In this document: positions 1 through 10,825 of the stretch, piece after piece
Layout of the letters: each line of letters opens with the position of its first letter
Numbering within the stretch: the first letter of the stretch is position 1
The notes under the pieces: generated by a model
What the model saw: the letters and a program-made list of their open reading frames with translations, nothing else
What the model was told of the DNA's origin: nothing
The model's database searches: none
Position numbers and translations under genes: made by a program
NCBI GenBank assembly: GCA_916048095.2
Contig: OU696581.1
Coordinates: 6,801,766 to 6,865,765 of the forward strand
DNA: 64,000 bases
Origin: Sacculina carcini
Lineage: Eukaryota > Arthropoda > Thecostraca > Sacculinidae
Direction of reading: 5' to 3'

Positions 1-1
1 C

Positions 2-601
2 AAGCAATTTCAAGGGTCCATTCCGTCTGACGATTCATCTGTCCTCGCCCCGAAAATCAAAGGCATTGCCTTCCGATCAAAAGAAGTGGCGAATCTCATG
101 AAAGACCTTGATGCCCACGGAGGAACAGACCCTCTGAATATGTTTCCGCTATTTTTCAAGAACACGGCAGATACTCTAGCTCCGAAGCTCAGTGCTCTTT
201 TCAGGCGCTTGATGAAGACTGGTTCGTTTCCATCATGTTGGCGGGTTGCGAATATCACGCCCATACCAAAAGGAAGCAATTCAGCTGATGTTGCAAACTA
301 CCGGCCGATATCAATTACGCCGATTCTGTCCAAAATATTCGAGCACTTGATATCTTCCAGACTGTCCAAGTACCTGGAGAGCAACAATCTGCTGTCGGAA
401 AACCGATTTGCATACTGCAAAAAACTCAGCACGACTGACGCTCTGCTTACTATCACGCATGAGCTCCAGCAAGTGCTAGACAAAGGCAGTGAAGCCTGGA
501 TTGTGCAGTTGGATTTCTCGGCAGCATTTGACCGTGTGAGCCACCAGGGCTTGTTGCAAAAACTGAGAAACATTGGAGTCGGCGGCCGCTTGCTAAGTGT
601 T
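2..601 (+). pseudogene. LINE alpha ORF2, N-terminal half of reverse transcriptase
   Basis: Open reading frame with conserved RT blocks: FPSCWRVANITPIPKG, NYRPISITPILSKIFEHL, and LDFSAAFDRVSHQGLL, whose first aspartate is a catalytic metal ligand. The frame is open from base 2, so the protein began upstream of the window. It ends at the insertion point. The last native codons (LLSV, ending at 601) continue in frame at 1243 if the insert and one copy of the target duplication are ignored. The protein would copy the LINE RNA at the target site, but this copy is inactive. Confidence 0.8.
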
Positions 602-1242
602 CGTTCGTTATTAGTGTTTATGGGGTGCACCGGCCTCTGGGACCATACGGCACCCCCCAGTCTATTCACAGCCCAAACACCCTAAAATGATGGACATGAG
701 GAATGGAATGATGAAATAATTAAGTGTGATAGTGAACAAAATGAATGTGAAAGTCAAGAAATAAAACTCAATAAATAATTATAAAAGGCAAAAGCCGTAA
801 AAACTCAAAAATGCGGCCCTCAATGACCGCCGATTGCTCCTGTCCGAGAACATCTTGAATAGTCCGAACGGATCCAAGAAAACGTTGACGCGCCTCTGAG
901 AATGATGGACATTCCACCAGGATGTGCTGCACGGAGAGACGTGCATTACATGCGCTGCACGTGGGTTCAGGTTGTCCGAGTAGAAAATGGCGATGTGTAT
1001 CGTACGTGTGACCCACACGCAGACGATAGAGCGCCACTTCCTCGGACCTCTTCCGACGAAAAGAGCACATCCAATATCCGATTTCGGGCTTCACAGCTTT
1101 TAATTTGTTAGAACCACATTCGTCCCAGGAGAGCTGCCAGCGAGAACGGATAAAACGATGTATAATAGGATAAAAGTCCTATTATAGGACTATATATATA
1201 TTATTATTATTCCTATTTAAGTCCTATCGCTTGCTAAGTGTT
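602..1242 (-). mobile_element. 5'-truncated I-like LINE inserted in LINE alpha
   Basis: Minus-strand 3' fragment of the same family as LINE C at 15612-21970. The stretch 602-1175 is nearly identical to 15612-16200. The insert is flanked by a 15-bp direct repeat, CGCTTGCTAAGTGTT, at 587-601 and 1228-1242. Read on the minus strand, the element ends in a short ACGA repeat, the family's 3' tail. Homology to the longer copy stops near 1175. About 50 extra bases follow before the duplication. They contain AGTCCTAT twice directly and once inverted, which looks like filler made at the 5' junction. Confidence 0.88.
768..1094 (-). pseudogene. I-like LINE ORF2 C-terminal fragment
   Basis: 108-codon remnant that includes the zinc-binding tail of ORF2, with the pattern C-x2-C then H-x4-C (SACNARLSVQHILVEC), preceded by LYRLRVGHTYDTH. 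The same segment is present in LINE C at 15771-16120 with only a few changes. The fragment carries no catalytic domain. It marks the 3' coding end of this LINE family. Confidence 0.8.
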
Positions 1243-2220
1243 TTGCATCGATTTCTCTCCAATCGCGTACAACGTGTTGCCATCGATGGAGCATACAGTG
1301 GCTGGCAGAGCATTGTGTCCGGTGTCCCGCAGGGAAGTGTGTTGGGTCCTATTTTGTTCAACATTTACACCGCTGACCTGTACACAACCACACGCAACCC
1401 TGTATATGGATATGCTGATTATATCACCTTGATGGCTGTAATTTCATCGCCTTCGGACAGACCACAGGTGCGTCAAACGGTCAACGACGATCTCAGCAGC
1501 GTCCTGGAGTGGTGTGAGAGGTGGAATATGATGCTGAACACTTCGAAATCTAAATGCTTGTTGGTTTCTAGGTCACGTACCGTTCAGCCTTCACATGGAG
1601 CTATCCTCATAAATGACGCCCAACTCAGCGTGTGTGATGAGCTCAAAATATTGCGAGTACATGTAGACTCAAAGCTGAAGTTTGAGAGTCACATTCGGAA
1701 GCTAGTTTGTTCGGCATCGCGGAAACTGGGAATTATAAGAAAGGATGTTCGGTAGCAGCACAATCTCAAAAAGTTGTTTTCGCTGCTTCATTTTGCCAAT
1801 TCTGGAGTACTGCGCCCCCGTGTGGTCTTCTGCTGCGGATTGTCACCTCAATCTCATCAACAGAGTTGTTAGAACTTGCAAGTTCCTCTGTGGTGACTTG
1901 GTTCTTGGTGATCTTTGCCATCGTCGAAAGGTCAGCAGCGTGTGCATGCTGTACAAGATCAAGCACAACGACCATCATCCGATGAGCAAGTCAATTCCTG
2001 ATGATTTCGTGGCAGCAAGAAGCACACGGTTTACATCCAAACAGCATTCGCAGTGCATGGCTCCAATTCGTTGTCGTACAAAACAATTCCAACGTTGCTT
2101 TCTTCCGGCCACTGTGTCTACTTGGAACACGTTGAAGGAGGAGGCTTTCTCGCAGAACAATTTGAAGAAATTCAAGGCCAAAGTAAATGAAATGCTAATG
2201 CTACTGAAAGAGCGGTTATT
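1243..2220 (+). pseudogene. LINE alpha ORF2, C-terminal half of reverse transcriptase
   Basis: Continuation of the ORF2 begun at base 2. It has the block VSGVPQGSVLGPILFNIY, then the active-site region as YADY (YADD expected, so the second catalytic aspartate is lost), then the thumb region with WNMMLNTSKSKCL. A stop at about 1753-1755 and a shift to the overlapping frame near 1745 (FILPILEYCAPVW) break the frame. The C-terminus around STWNTLKEEAF and FKAKVNEML is typical of CR1/Jockey-type ends. Clearly a pseudogene. Confidence 0.8.
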
Positions 2221-2421
2221 GTTCTTTAATGCTCCTGAAAGAGCGGAATTGACTGTTGAGTCTTATCAATTGTACATTTATTCATATTTATTGTTTCATG
2301 CTTATTGTTATTTATTTTCTATGTATTTATATTTATTCTTATTTTACTCTCTATTTATTACTGTTTATCATAGGTTGTTGTTATTTATTAAATTATGCTT
2401 CTACTCAGTGTTGGCTGTTGT

Positions 2422-2690
2422 TGTTTATTGAATCATATTTATTGTTGTTGCTGTTTATTGAATCATATTTATTGTTGTTGTTTATTGAATCATATTTATT
2501 GTAGTTGCTGTTTATTGAATCATATTTATTGTTGTTGTTGTTTATTGAATCATATTTATTGTTGTTGCTGTTTATTGAATCATATTTATTGTTGTTGTTG
2601 TTTATTGAATCATATTTATTGGTGTTGTTGTTTATTGAACCATATTTATTTGTGTTGTTACTTATTGAATCATATTTATATTTATAGTTG
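2422..2690 (+). repeat. Minisatellite, unit about 30 bp, in LINE alpha 3' region
   Basis: Nine tandem units built on TTTATTGAATCATATTTATT plus GTTG/CTG filler, mostly 30 bp with one 27-bp unit. Looser TTTATT-rich sequence continues to about 2890. Every reading frame across it encodes low-complexity peptides, so the long apparent ORFs here are artefacts. The array lies between the LINE coding end and its tail, so it probably expanded inside the LINE 3' UTR. Confidence 0.85.
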
Positions 2691-3120
2691 GATGTTTCTT
2701 ATTAAATCATATTTATTGTTCTTGATTGTTATTTATTACTTATTTATTAATATTTAAATATTTAACTCAAGTAATATTTATTCTTATTTATTGATGGCTG
2801 TTATTTACTGAATCACATATTTATTGTTGATTGTTATTATTTATTGAGGAACGTGGGCGGAGTGACATTATGGATTGTTATCGGATGATGGTTTATTATT
2901 TATTGTTATTTATATATTATTTTCTTTCCAACTCTCTTTCTAGACTTTTTTATTTTCGAACTCTCTTTCTCTCTCAATCTTTTGGGCGCTTCCGGTACAT
3001 GGGGCCACCTTAGGGTGGTAATAGTGCTTGCACTCTTCCCATGCTACTGGATTTGCCTGTACTAAATAATAGTAATAAAAATAACAATAAAGGAATCTAA
3101 TCTGTGTCCAATAATGTTTT

Positions 3121-4850
3121 CTAAAATTTTAGATAATTGAGGCAGTAAAGATATTGATTGATTGGCCTGTAATTTGTGATGACAGATTTGTCTCCTTTTT
3201 TGTATATGGGGACTACTTTTGCAATTTTCATAGTTTTTGGGAAAGTTCCTTCCGTTATTGGCAGGTTGAATATGTATTTCAAGAGTTGAACTATGAATAC
3301 TGCAGCTAACTTTATGAGTTTCATATCAATGTTACATATGTCAGATGATTTTTTATTAGTGCAAGATGATATAGTGTTGAATATTTCGTTTTCTGTAGTT
3401 GGTCGAAGAAACATGGAGTTTGAAACTGTCTTCATACTACACACATCGTATGTTTCAGTTGTTTTCAGGTCTTTTGTTGTTTCTTTTCCTATTTCTGTGA
3501 AGAATCTGTTGAATCCATTTGCAATGTAGTTCCAATCGAATCATTCACTTTCTCTGTCTTTGAAAATATATGAAGTGTTCTCACGTTTCCCTCTACCTAG
3601 AGCTTCATTCAGTACATTCCATGTCTCTTTCGAATTTTTGTACGCTTTCGATAGTTTATCCGTGTAATAATTTCGTAATAAGGATGTTAATTTGTTGCGA
3701 TATTTTTTGTAGTTGTTCTCATCCGATTTCTTGCGTGTTTTCCAAATTTTCCGATAGAGATTGTTCTTATTTTTGCAAGATATTTTCAATCCTTTAGACA
3801 GCCAAGGGCACATAGTTTTTCTTTTACTCCTTGTAGTTCTCATTGGGAAACAAGTGTCTACAATATTCAAAAACTGTTTTTGAAAATTATCAAAAGCATC
3901 ATCAACATTCGTAAATACTTTACATGTCCATATTGTATTTGCCAATAATTGAAGGAAGTTTAATTGTGAGTCTTATGTATATACTCTTTTTGCAAATGTT
4001 TTCCTTGGGTAATTTAGTGCAGCTTGATTTGATTGCAACGAATATTGGTAGGTGGTCGCTGTTCCTGCCATTATTTCATTGTTATTTATGTTTGTAAAAA
4101 TATTATCTATAGTTGTAGCCGAGACACTGGTTATCCTTGTATGAGATGATATAAGGGGCACAAAACCGTTGCACATAAAAGAGTTTACGAGGTTAGTCGA
4201 ATTTGAGCTACTCTCCATCTTCATATCAACATTGAAATCTCCAGCTACAAACCACATGGTTTTTCTGTTTTGACTAAAATGATCGCAAATGAATTCAGTA
4301 AGATGGTCGATGTTTGATGAAGGTGACCTATAAATGCATGTAAAGTTAAGATCTCTGCGGTCTACTTTGCTTGTCACTGTTATGTATTCCATGACTCCTT
4401 CTATGAGTGCTATTTTTATCTCGGAGGGATCTACAATTATTCTGTTATCTAAATATAGGGCCACACCCCCACTTCTCTTGTTTTTTCTGTGTGCTTCAAA
4501 AAGTTGATAACCAGTCATTTGATAGAGATTTAGGTCAGTATTATCGTCGAACCAGGTTTACGAGACTGCCACCACATCAGGCGACTTACCGTTGTTATAC
4601 AGACTTAAGGATTCAATCAGTTCAGTCAAGCTGTCGAAATTAGCTCTGAGACTTCTGGCATTGATATTAAGTATGCACAGACCTTGAAAAGACTTCAGTG
4701 AACTGAATAGTGATTCGATCGAGTAGTGATCGCCATTACATTTATTTACAATGGTATTCAGACTTAACTCATCCATTACACTATTCATATTGTTATCCTG
4801 GGAGCTGCATATCGTCTGGGTGTTGCCAATTCCACATTTCATGGTGGATA
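3121..4850 (-). pseudogene. LINE ORF2: endonuclease and start of RT, broken
   Basis: Pieces in order on the minus strand: an APE-type endonuclease N-terminus (LCILNINARSLRANFDSL, 4850-4560), the endonuclease body (GGVALYLDNR, IYRSPSS, VAGDFNVD at about 4500-4000), a linker (3945-3541), and the RT start (KIAKVVPIYKKGDKS then NYRPI at 3444-3121). The catalytic RT centre, thumb and 3' UTR are absent. Several frame breaks occur. Assignment to a CR1-like lineage rests on endonuclease words and the lack of RNase H, and is tentative. Confidence 0.75.
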
Positions 4851-5894
4851 AATCACTGACCATAGTCGGTTTTTGACTGAACCTTGGATATCTCCTGTTG
4901 CATAAACGGGCAACACATGGCGTTGGAACAATGATTAATGTCGTCCTTCTTGAAGCGGATGCAGTTGATACACTTGTAGTCGTTTGATGTGCAGCTTCTT
5001 GAGTCGTGACTACCCGCACACTTGAAACAATACGGCCCATCACCGGCAGATTTGGCCGCGCAATTGGCTGCTGTGTGACCGTACCGCTGACAGTGGTAGA
5101 ACGCCATTGCGTAGTATCTGTCCAGCACTTTGTAAATACCCCATTCCAGCCTTAACTTGTCTTCCAATTTTGAAATTTCTTTTCTGATCTCGGCACTGCA
5201 CTTTATCACAAAATGGTTCGTGTTTCCCGCCGCAGGTTTCTTGACTAGCACCTCCATCTTTTTTGCGTCTTCAATTTCACACAGTGTTTTGTTTTTAGCC
5301 ATCAAATTGTAAATTATTTTGTCCTCGTCCTCTTCTCTGTTGACATTACACAGCATAATTTTTGGCTCTATTTTCTTGATAATTTTCGTCGAAATATTTG
5401 TTTCGGTCCGGAGTCTCTCTGCCGCAACTTCACGTTCTTTTTTAGTTTTAAAATCCATGACGATATTTCCATTCTTAGTGAATTTTGTATTTTCAACATT
5501 CATGCTATGAATGACTGATTTCACCTTCTTTTTGTCCACTGTTTCTCTTTCTGTTGATTGAACCAGCAACAAATTTTTCCCTTTTTTGCCGCTTCCAACC
5601 ATGGACTCTCCGTACATTTTTTTGACACATAGAATGCACCTGACTCGCCTGACTTGCCCGATACACAACACTGCATTTCAGCCTTTCTTCCAACACTGTA
5701 TACACTGCTCTTCAATTTATCCACCTTTTGGCACACCAAATCCAATTTCTGCTCCAATTTGTCGTCTCTTGACATCTTTCTCATGAGTTCTTCATTTGCC
5801 GACTTCAAGTCTTCCACCATTTGTTTGAGATTCTATATTTCCTCATTCTTACTGCAATCTCGGCAAACTTTTTTCTTGGCTGTTGATGCTGCCA
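4850..5894 (-). pseudogene. LINE ORF1 (nucleic-acid-binding, zinc knuckles), broken
   Basis: The ATG at 5894-5892 starts a lysine-rich protein with a short Cys pair, then an in-frame TAG, then a coiled-coil-like stretch (DLKSANEELMRKM). A frameshift near 5600 separates the N-terminal part from the rest. The C-terminal part carries a CCHC knuckle (YHCQRYGHTAANC) and further Cys/His pairs (CFKCAGSHDSRSC, CINCIRF). This is the standard layout of a LINE ORF1 RNA-binding protein. Non-functional because of the stop and frameshift. Confidence 0.75.
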
Positions 5895-6046
5895 TTTTCC
5901 GTTTTTTTATTGACAAAATTTCAGAATTCAGGATATTTTTTGTATATAAAAAAACAAACTTTCACTCAAGTAAGACTATGAAAACCAACACTTTTACAGG
6001 AGCAATAAAACACGTCTACACTGTCCGAGCGATAAACGCAAACGAT

Positions 6047-6116
6047 GTGTGCGTGTTTGAAGTGTGGGCGCATTGTTCCGTCTTTTGGTTTGTTTTTCTT
6101 GAATATATTTGCCACA
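6047..6116 (+). repeat. 5' LTR fragment (last 70 bp)
   Basis: Matches 10942-11011 with four mismatches in 70 and ends in GCCACA like the 3' LTR. The first 116 bp of the LTR are missing. What precedes it is the 5' region of the minus-strand LINE. The fragment could be a truncation. It could also start at the RNA 5' end (R-U5), as expected if an RNA copy was integrated. Confidence 0.75.
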
Positions 6117-6128
6117 AGCTATTCCGGC
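6117..6128 (+). promoter_or_regulatory. Putative primer-binding site (AGCTATTCCGGC)
   Basis: It directly abuts the terminal CA of the 5' LTR. It differs at one base from AGCTATTTCGGC, found at the same place in the intact element at 54746-54757, which is the exact complement of nt 1-12 of a standard eukaryotic tRNA-Phe. It lacks the usual TGG start that pairs with a tRNA CCA end. Confidence 0.5.
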
Positions 6129-6199
6129 ATTTTGAGTAAAATAATTGAGAAATAATCTAACCATTGATTGTACAGAATTTGGAAGTCAAAAAATGGATC

Positions 6200-7867
6200 T
6201 CACTCTGGTACAGGTGATACAGATCTTGGTGTATCTGATCCGCCAGTTGGAGCTGTCTGCGTGTTCAATTGAGGCGTCTCCAGGGAAGTCTGCTTCGGAA
6301 CTGGGTTGTAGGATGATGTTACGTTTGGAAACACGGTGGGGTATGCTCTTTGAAGAAGAAATCCCAGTGTTCCCTCCTTGAAGTCTCTGGATGTGGCGGT
6401 TGGAGCCAGGAGACTGGATATGGAGGTCATAAACTCCGCCTCTGTCAAACCACAGAATCTCTTCTCATCCTTGTTGTTGCATACCTGTTGGGACTGTGAC
6501 AAGATTTGTCTGACCAGCCACCAGTGGGTTTCTTCCGCTGTCAATCCTTCAGCATTTTCGAGGGTGACAACGGGTCTGAACTGTTCCCCAATATCTCAAC
6601 TTACACCCGGCGCGACCAGTGTTGTGCTCCCCGTCATCATTTCATCTCGCTCGTACTGTGTCGACGTAGATGAAATTATGTTAGTCAAGATGTACGCTCT
6701 TTCAGTTTGGATACGCAGAGTGGGTATGAAACCTCACACCATCCATGCAAGATATTATGACGCACATTCTGAAAGGCGTGGATCAGGAAAAGCTGGGCGG
6801 ACGGTGTCTTATTGTTTTTGCACGAGAATCCGATGTAGGGGCACCCGAGCATCGAGAAGTACAAAAAGATCAGGTTTCCTCCTGGCTTCAGATCGTCTGA
6901 GAACATCTCGAGCTTGGTGTACAGCTCCTTCATGTCCCGGGAGGACAAGGTGGTCATGATGCACCAGGGGGAGATACCATAATCGTTTAAGGCAACGATA
7001 GAGGAGAACAACGAATTGTGCAGACCGGTCAATGCACACATGCCGAACTCCAGAGCACCTGCTCTTTGAAGAAGACATCCCAGTGTTCCCTCCTTGAAGA
7101 CTCTGGATGTGGCGGTTGGAGCCAGGAGACTGGATATGGAGGTCATAAAGTCCGCCTTTGTCAAACCACAGCATCTCTTCTCATCCTTTTTATTCGTTGT
7201 TGCATACCTGTTGGGACTGTGACAAAATTTGTCTGACCAGCCACCAGTGGTTTTCTTCCGCTGTCAATCCTTCAGCATTTTCAAGGGTGACAACGGGTGT
7301 GAACTGTTCCCCCATATCTAGACTTACACCCGGCGCGACCAGTGTTGTGCTCTCCGTCATCATTTCATCTCGTTCATACTGTGTCGACGTAGATGAAATG
7401 GGGTTAGTCCAGATGTAAGCTCTTTCACTTTGGATACGCAGAGTGGGTATGGGAACCTCACACCATCCATGCAAGATATTGCGACGTACATTCTGAAAGG
7501 CGTGGATCAGGAAAAGCTGGGCGGACGGTGTCTTGTTGTGTTTTGACGATAACCCGGTGTAGGGGCACCCGAGCATCGAGAAGTACAAACAGATCAGGTT
7601 TCCTCCTGGCTTAAGATCGTCTGAGATCATCTCGAGCTTGGTGTACAGCTCCTTCATGTCCCGGGAGTACCAGGTGGTCATGATGCACCAGGAGGAGATA
7701 CCATAATCGTTGAAGGCAACGATAGAGGAGAACAGCGAGTTGTGCAGACCGGTCAATGCACACATGCCGAACGCCAGAGCACCTGACAGTATGATCTTGA
7801 AGTGTCTCAGAGACAAGTAGTAAATGGCCACACAGGCCTGAAGATCCTTAGATTTAAACACGGTCAA
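6200..7867 (-). pseudogene. Endogenous RNA-virus nucleoprotein-like sequence, duplicated
   Basis: Minus-strand frames from 7867 down to about 6200 encode a hydrophobic, alpha-helical protein with no retroelement motif. Its recognisable stretches, such as GLHNSLFSSI, DDLKPGGNLI and YFSMLGCP, give the impression of a nucleoprotein of a non-segmented negative-strand virus. Chuvirus-type is my best guess, and the assignment is tentative. A 716-bp part is present twice in tandem (6345-7060 and 7061-about 7780). The last copy continues to an N-proximal segment (7867) and the first to a Pro/Thr-rich C-terminus (about 6200). Stops and frameshifts interrupt it (around 6590, 6820, 7190). A dead genomic copy. 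Confidence 0.5.
6345..7780. repeat. 716-bp tandem duplication inside the virus-like gene
   Basis: GCTCTTTGAAGAAG occurs at 6345 and again at 7061. The sequence after each copy is about 95% identical for roughly 716 bp, including the segments starting GTTCCCTCCTTGAAG and the words around GTGTCGACGTAGATGAAAT. The second copy ends where AGAGCACCT is followed by new sequence (about 7780). The substitutions between copies indicate an old duplication. Confidence 0.85.
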
Positions 7868-8021
7868 TTTGCCACTCAGTTATTTTAGTCTATTGTCAGG
7901 AACAACGGATTTGCTGAGTAGAGACCCCTCTCTTCCACAGTTCCGATCTATATTCAGTTTTCTCATCCCCATCATGATGAGATACTCTCACCATTATTGA
8001 CGCAAGTCCAAACCACTGATC

Positions 8022-8399
8022 TTGTTGATTGAGCTTTGCAAAGCCCCGTCTCTACCATACGAGATCTACTTGGGCTCAGATGCCAGAGCGTCCAGCCAGC
8101 CTCCAACGGTGATCTTCCCAATATCGCTGACTACACGCCTGGACACTGTAGATAATCAGTTGATGCGAGTCAGGGACAGCCCCATCACATGCGAAGACCT
8201 CTGCACGCTTCTCACAGGGTATCTGTACAACGGAGATGAGACAATAGGCATGAGCAGAGAGAAATACGGTCTAGCAGAGGGTCATAATCAACTAAGAGAC
8301 CAAGGTGTCGTGTTAATCTATCCGGTTCTCGATTTGGAATCTCCACCAGAAATAACCGAATTGTCACCTGTGGCAGTCAATCAACAAGATCAGTGTTGA
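8022..8399 (+). pseudogene. Unrecognised ORF next to virus-like nucleoprotein
   Basis: 125-codon frame on the plus strand, divergent from the nucleoprotein-like gene and ending in TGA at 8397-8399. It has no motif that I recognise. It is acidic with hydrophobic patches (GVVLIYPVLDL) and looks like part of a globular protein rather than a retroelement gag. It could be another viral gene, or the N-terminal half of the same nucleoprotein inverted during integration. The ATG at 8022 may not be a true start, since the frame is likely a fragment. Confidence 0.35.
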
Positions 8400-8463
8400 A
8401 CCATGTTGCGTTTTTATTTATTGGTAGACGGTTTTGTTGTATACTGTGATACTGTAAATATGA

Positions 8464-10789
8464 TCGTGAGGTTGAACGCTGGATAAGTCTCGACTGGCTA
8501 AAACCGTTTGACGAATCTGTTCTTGGTCCGGCTAAAGGACTCATTCCCATGATGACCGTCCAGCAAAGAAATGGAGAAAAGGTGCGTCATGTAATGGATT
8601 ACAGGGAGCTGAATCAGCATCTTGACGCTCATACGGCCGATGCTGATGTGTGTTCGGAAAAATTGAGGTATTGGAGATGTCGTGGAGACAGGGTTTCGGT
8701 GGTCGACCTGAATGACGCATATCTTCAATTGAAAGTTGATAGTTCATTGTGGTCCTACCAGACAGTAATCTATCGCGGTCAAAGATTTTGCTTGACGAGG
8801 CTAGGTTTTGGTCTTTCAATTGCTCCAATGGTAATGAAAACTGTTTTGGCGGCTGTGTTGAAGATGAGAGACGACATTTACAGAGATACTTCTTATTAAG
8901 ATTATTTACAGAGATGTTGACGACATACTTGTGGATGAAAGCATTGTGTCGCCAACCACTGTAGTGGATCACTTACGAAGGTACGGTTTGGTTTGCAAGC
9001 CACCTGTGCGCATTTACGACGGTGCCAAAGTATTAGGTGCACGCGTTGGCAGAGAAGACGGGGTAGTAATGTGGAGAAGAGATCAACAGATTCCCGAGGT
9101 GCCAACAAAACTTACTAGGCGCTCATTGTTTTCCTGGTGTGGCAGAGTAATCAGTCACCTCCCGGTATGTGGTTTCCTTCGACCAGCGTGTTCCTACATA
9201 AAACGTCGAGCCACGGCGGCCACCACTACATGGGATGAAGAAGTTGAAGACGCTAGTGTAAGATCGTTAGTGGATGATCTGTATGAGCGATCGAGGAGTA
9301 ACGATCCAACTAAAGGCAGCTGGCAAGTGAAAAATAATGAAGCTACTCTCTGGGTGGATGCCAGTTCGTTAGCGCTTGGTGTCGCTCTTGAGGTTGATGG
9401 CGACATAATTGAAGATTCTTCTTGGCTGCGTCAGAACCAGGACGCCCATATTAACATGGCCGAATTAGACGCTGCGCTAAAAGGTATGAGCTTAGCAGTT
9501 GCCTGGCAGATTAAAAAGATTCACCTTATGACTGATTCCAGTTCGGTTTACCACTGGCTTAATGATGCTGTGTCAGGGAAAGCCAGACTGCGAACCAAAG
9601 CGTCAGGTGAGCTACTGATTCGGAGGCGGATTTCAACGTTCCAATCAATTGTGGAAGAATATGGCTTATCGGTGTTTGTACATTTGGTAAAGTCGGCAGA
9701 CAATAGAGCCGATATTTTGAGTAGAGTTCCACAATCATGGTTGCGCAACAATAACAACGAACGTGCACCATTACAAACGTGTTTGCCTGTTACAGCTGCT
9801 TGTGCCGGGAATGATGTATTGTCTGAGGTGTCAAGAATTAATCACGAAACAGGTCATCCCGGCGTTCGCCGTACTTACTATTTTGTGAGAAGAGCAAAGT
9901 TGGCCGCTAATCGCAGGCAAGTGGCTCAGGTTGTCTCCCAGTGTCAGACTTGTAAATCAATAGATCCTGCACCAGTGAAGTGGAGGGCAGGTAAACTCAG
10001 CGTGGAGAAAACGTGACAGCGACTGGGAGTTGATATAACACACTATGGAGGACAACATTATTTGACGGTGATTGATCCTTCGAGATACAGCATATGGCGG
10101 TGCCTGAGGAGGCAAGACTCGACGTGTGTGAGACAACAATTGGAGGTTATCTTTTTTGAGCGTGGCGCACCGGAACAATTGTTATTAGATAATGATACAG
10201 CTTTCCGGAGTCGAGAGTTCCGATCGTGTGCTTCTGAATGGAACATACTTTTGCACTTCAGATGCGCATACCGGCCTTCGGGCAACGGGATCACTGAACG
10301 ATGACATCGTACTGTGAAAACGGTAGCAGCCAGGAAAGGTTGTTCCATTCCAGAGACTGTCTACATATACAACGTGACACCCATGGAACCGGCAGATTCG
10401 ACATCCTCACCGGCTGAACGATTGTATAACTACGAGATAAGGATTAGAGGTGTAGATCGGCGTGACGTAGCCCCAGCTGATAGGGAAGACATATCGTGTC
10501 GTTATGAAGTTGGTGATAGTGTTTGGGTGAGACCGCCTGGTGTGCGTTGTCATGAGCGATACGAGAAAGGAATGGTCACCAAGATTATGTCGCAAAATGG
10601 TGTTGAAGTGAATGGTATGCCCAGGCACATTCGCGATCTGCGACCGAGGATGAGGACCATTTTCGTAAAACAGCCGAAGAAGAAGACCTGAGAATTGTCG
10701 TAGAACGTGAAAAGGACAATAATGATGATCTACAACCATTGAGAAGGTCTGAACGTGTGAGAAGACCTCAACGATATGGTTGCGATTAA
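8464..10789 (+). pseudogene. Gypsy-like pol: RT, RNase H, integrase, broken
   Basis: Starts inside the RT domain (KVRHVMDYRELNQ, VVDLNDAYLQLKVD, LTRLGFGLS). The active-site region is damaged by a short duplication near 8880-8925, leaving DVDDIL where YVDD is expected. RNase H follows (LWVDASSLALG, NMAELDAALKG, LMTDSSSV). The integrase has a zinc-binding His/Cys domain (about 9840-9960) and a core with LLDNDTAF and GNGITER. In-frame TGA codons at 10013-10015 and about 10303, plus the RT lesion, make it dead. The C-terminus ends at 10789. The layout parallels the intact pol at 55448-58384. Gag and protease are missing upstream. Confidence 0.85.
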
Positions 10790-10825
10790 ATGAAAGATAA
10801 CATCCGGTATGTTATCTGGGGGGAG

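Larger units (their letters stand above)
1..3092 (+). mobile_element. CR1/Jockey-like LINE (alpha), cut by window start and interrupted
   Basis: Non-LTR retrotransposon on the plus strand. Its 5' part lies outside the window. Reverse-transcriptase coding sequence runs from base 2 to about 601, resumes at 1243 after a foreign insertion, and ends near 2220. A minisatellite follows in the 3' region. A tail region ends near 3092 in A-rich AATAATAG/AATAA-type repeats. The C-terminal segment, around the words VSTWN and FKAKVNEML, resembles the end of CR1/Jockey-type ORF2 proteins. No endonuclease is visible. Frameshifts and a YADY in place of YADD at the RT active site show it is dead. The exact clade is uncertain. 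Confidence 0.75.
3093..6046 (-). mobile_element. Decayed CR1-like LINE lacking its RT core
   Basis: Minus-strand LINE with recognisable ORF1 (5894 down to about 4850) and ORF2 (about 4850 down to 3121). ORF2 stops just after the RPI motif that begins the RT domain, so most of the RT and the 3' end are missing. The upper boundary is placed where a gypsy-like LTR fragment starts at 6047. Multiple frameshifts and in-frame stops are present. AT-rich. Confidence 0.75.

Noticed and set aside
2256-2757. Overlapping Leu/Tyr/Cys-rich ORFs of 60-120 codons
   Set aside because: Translation of the 30-bp minisatellite in all frames.
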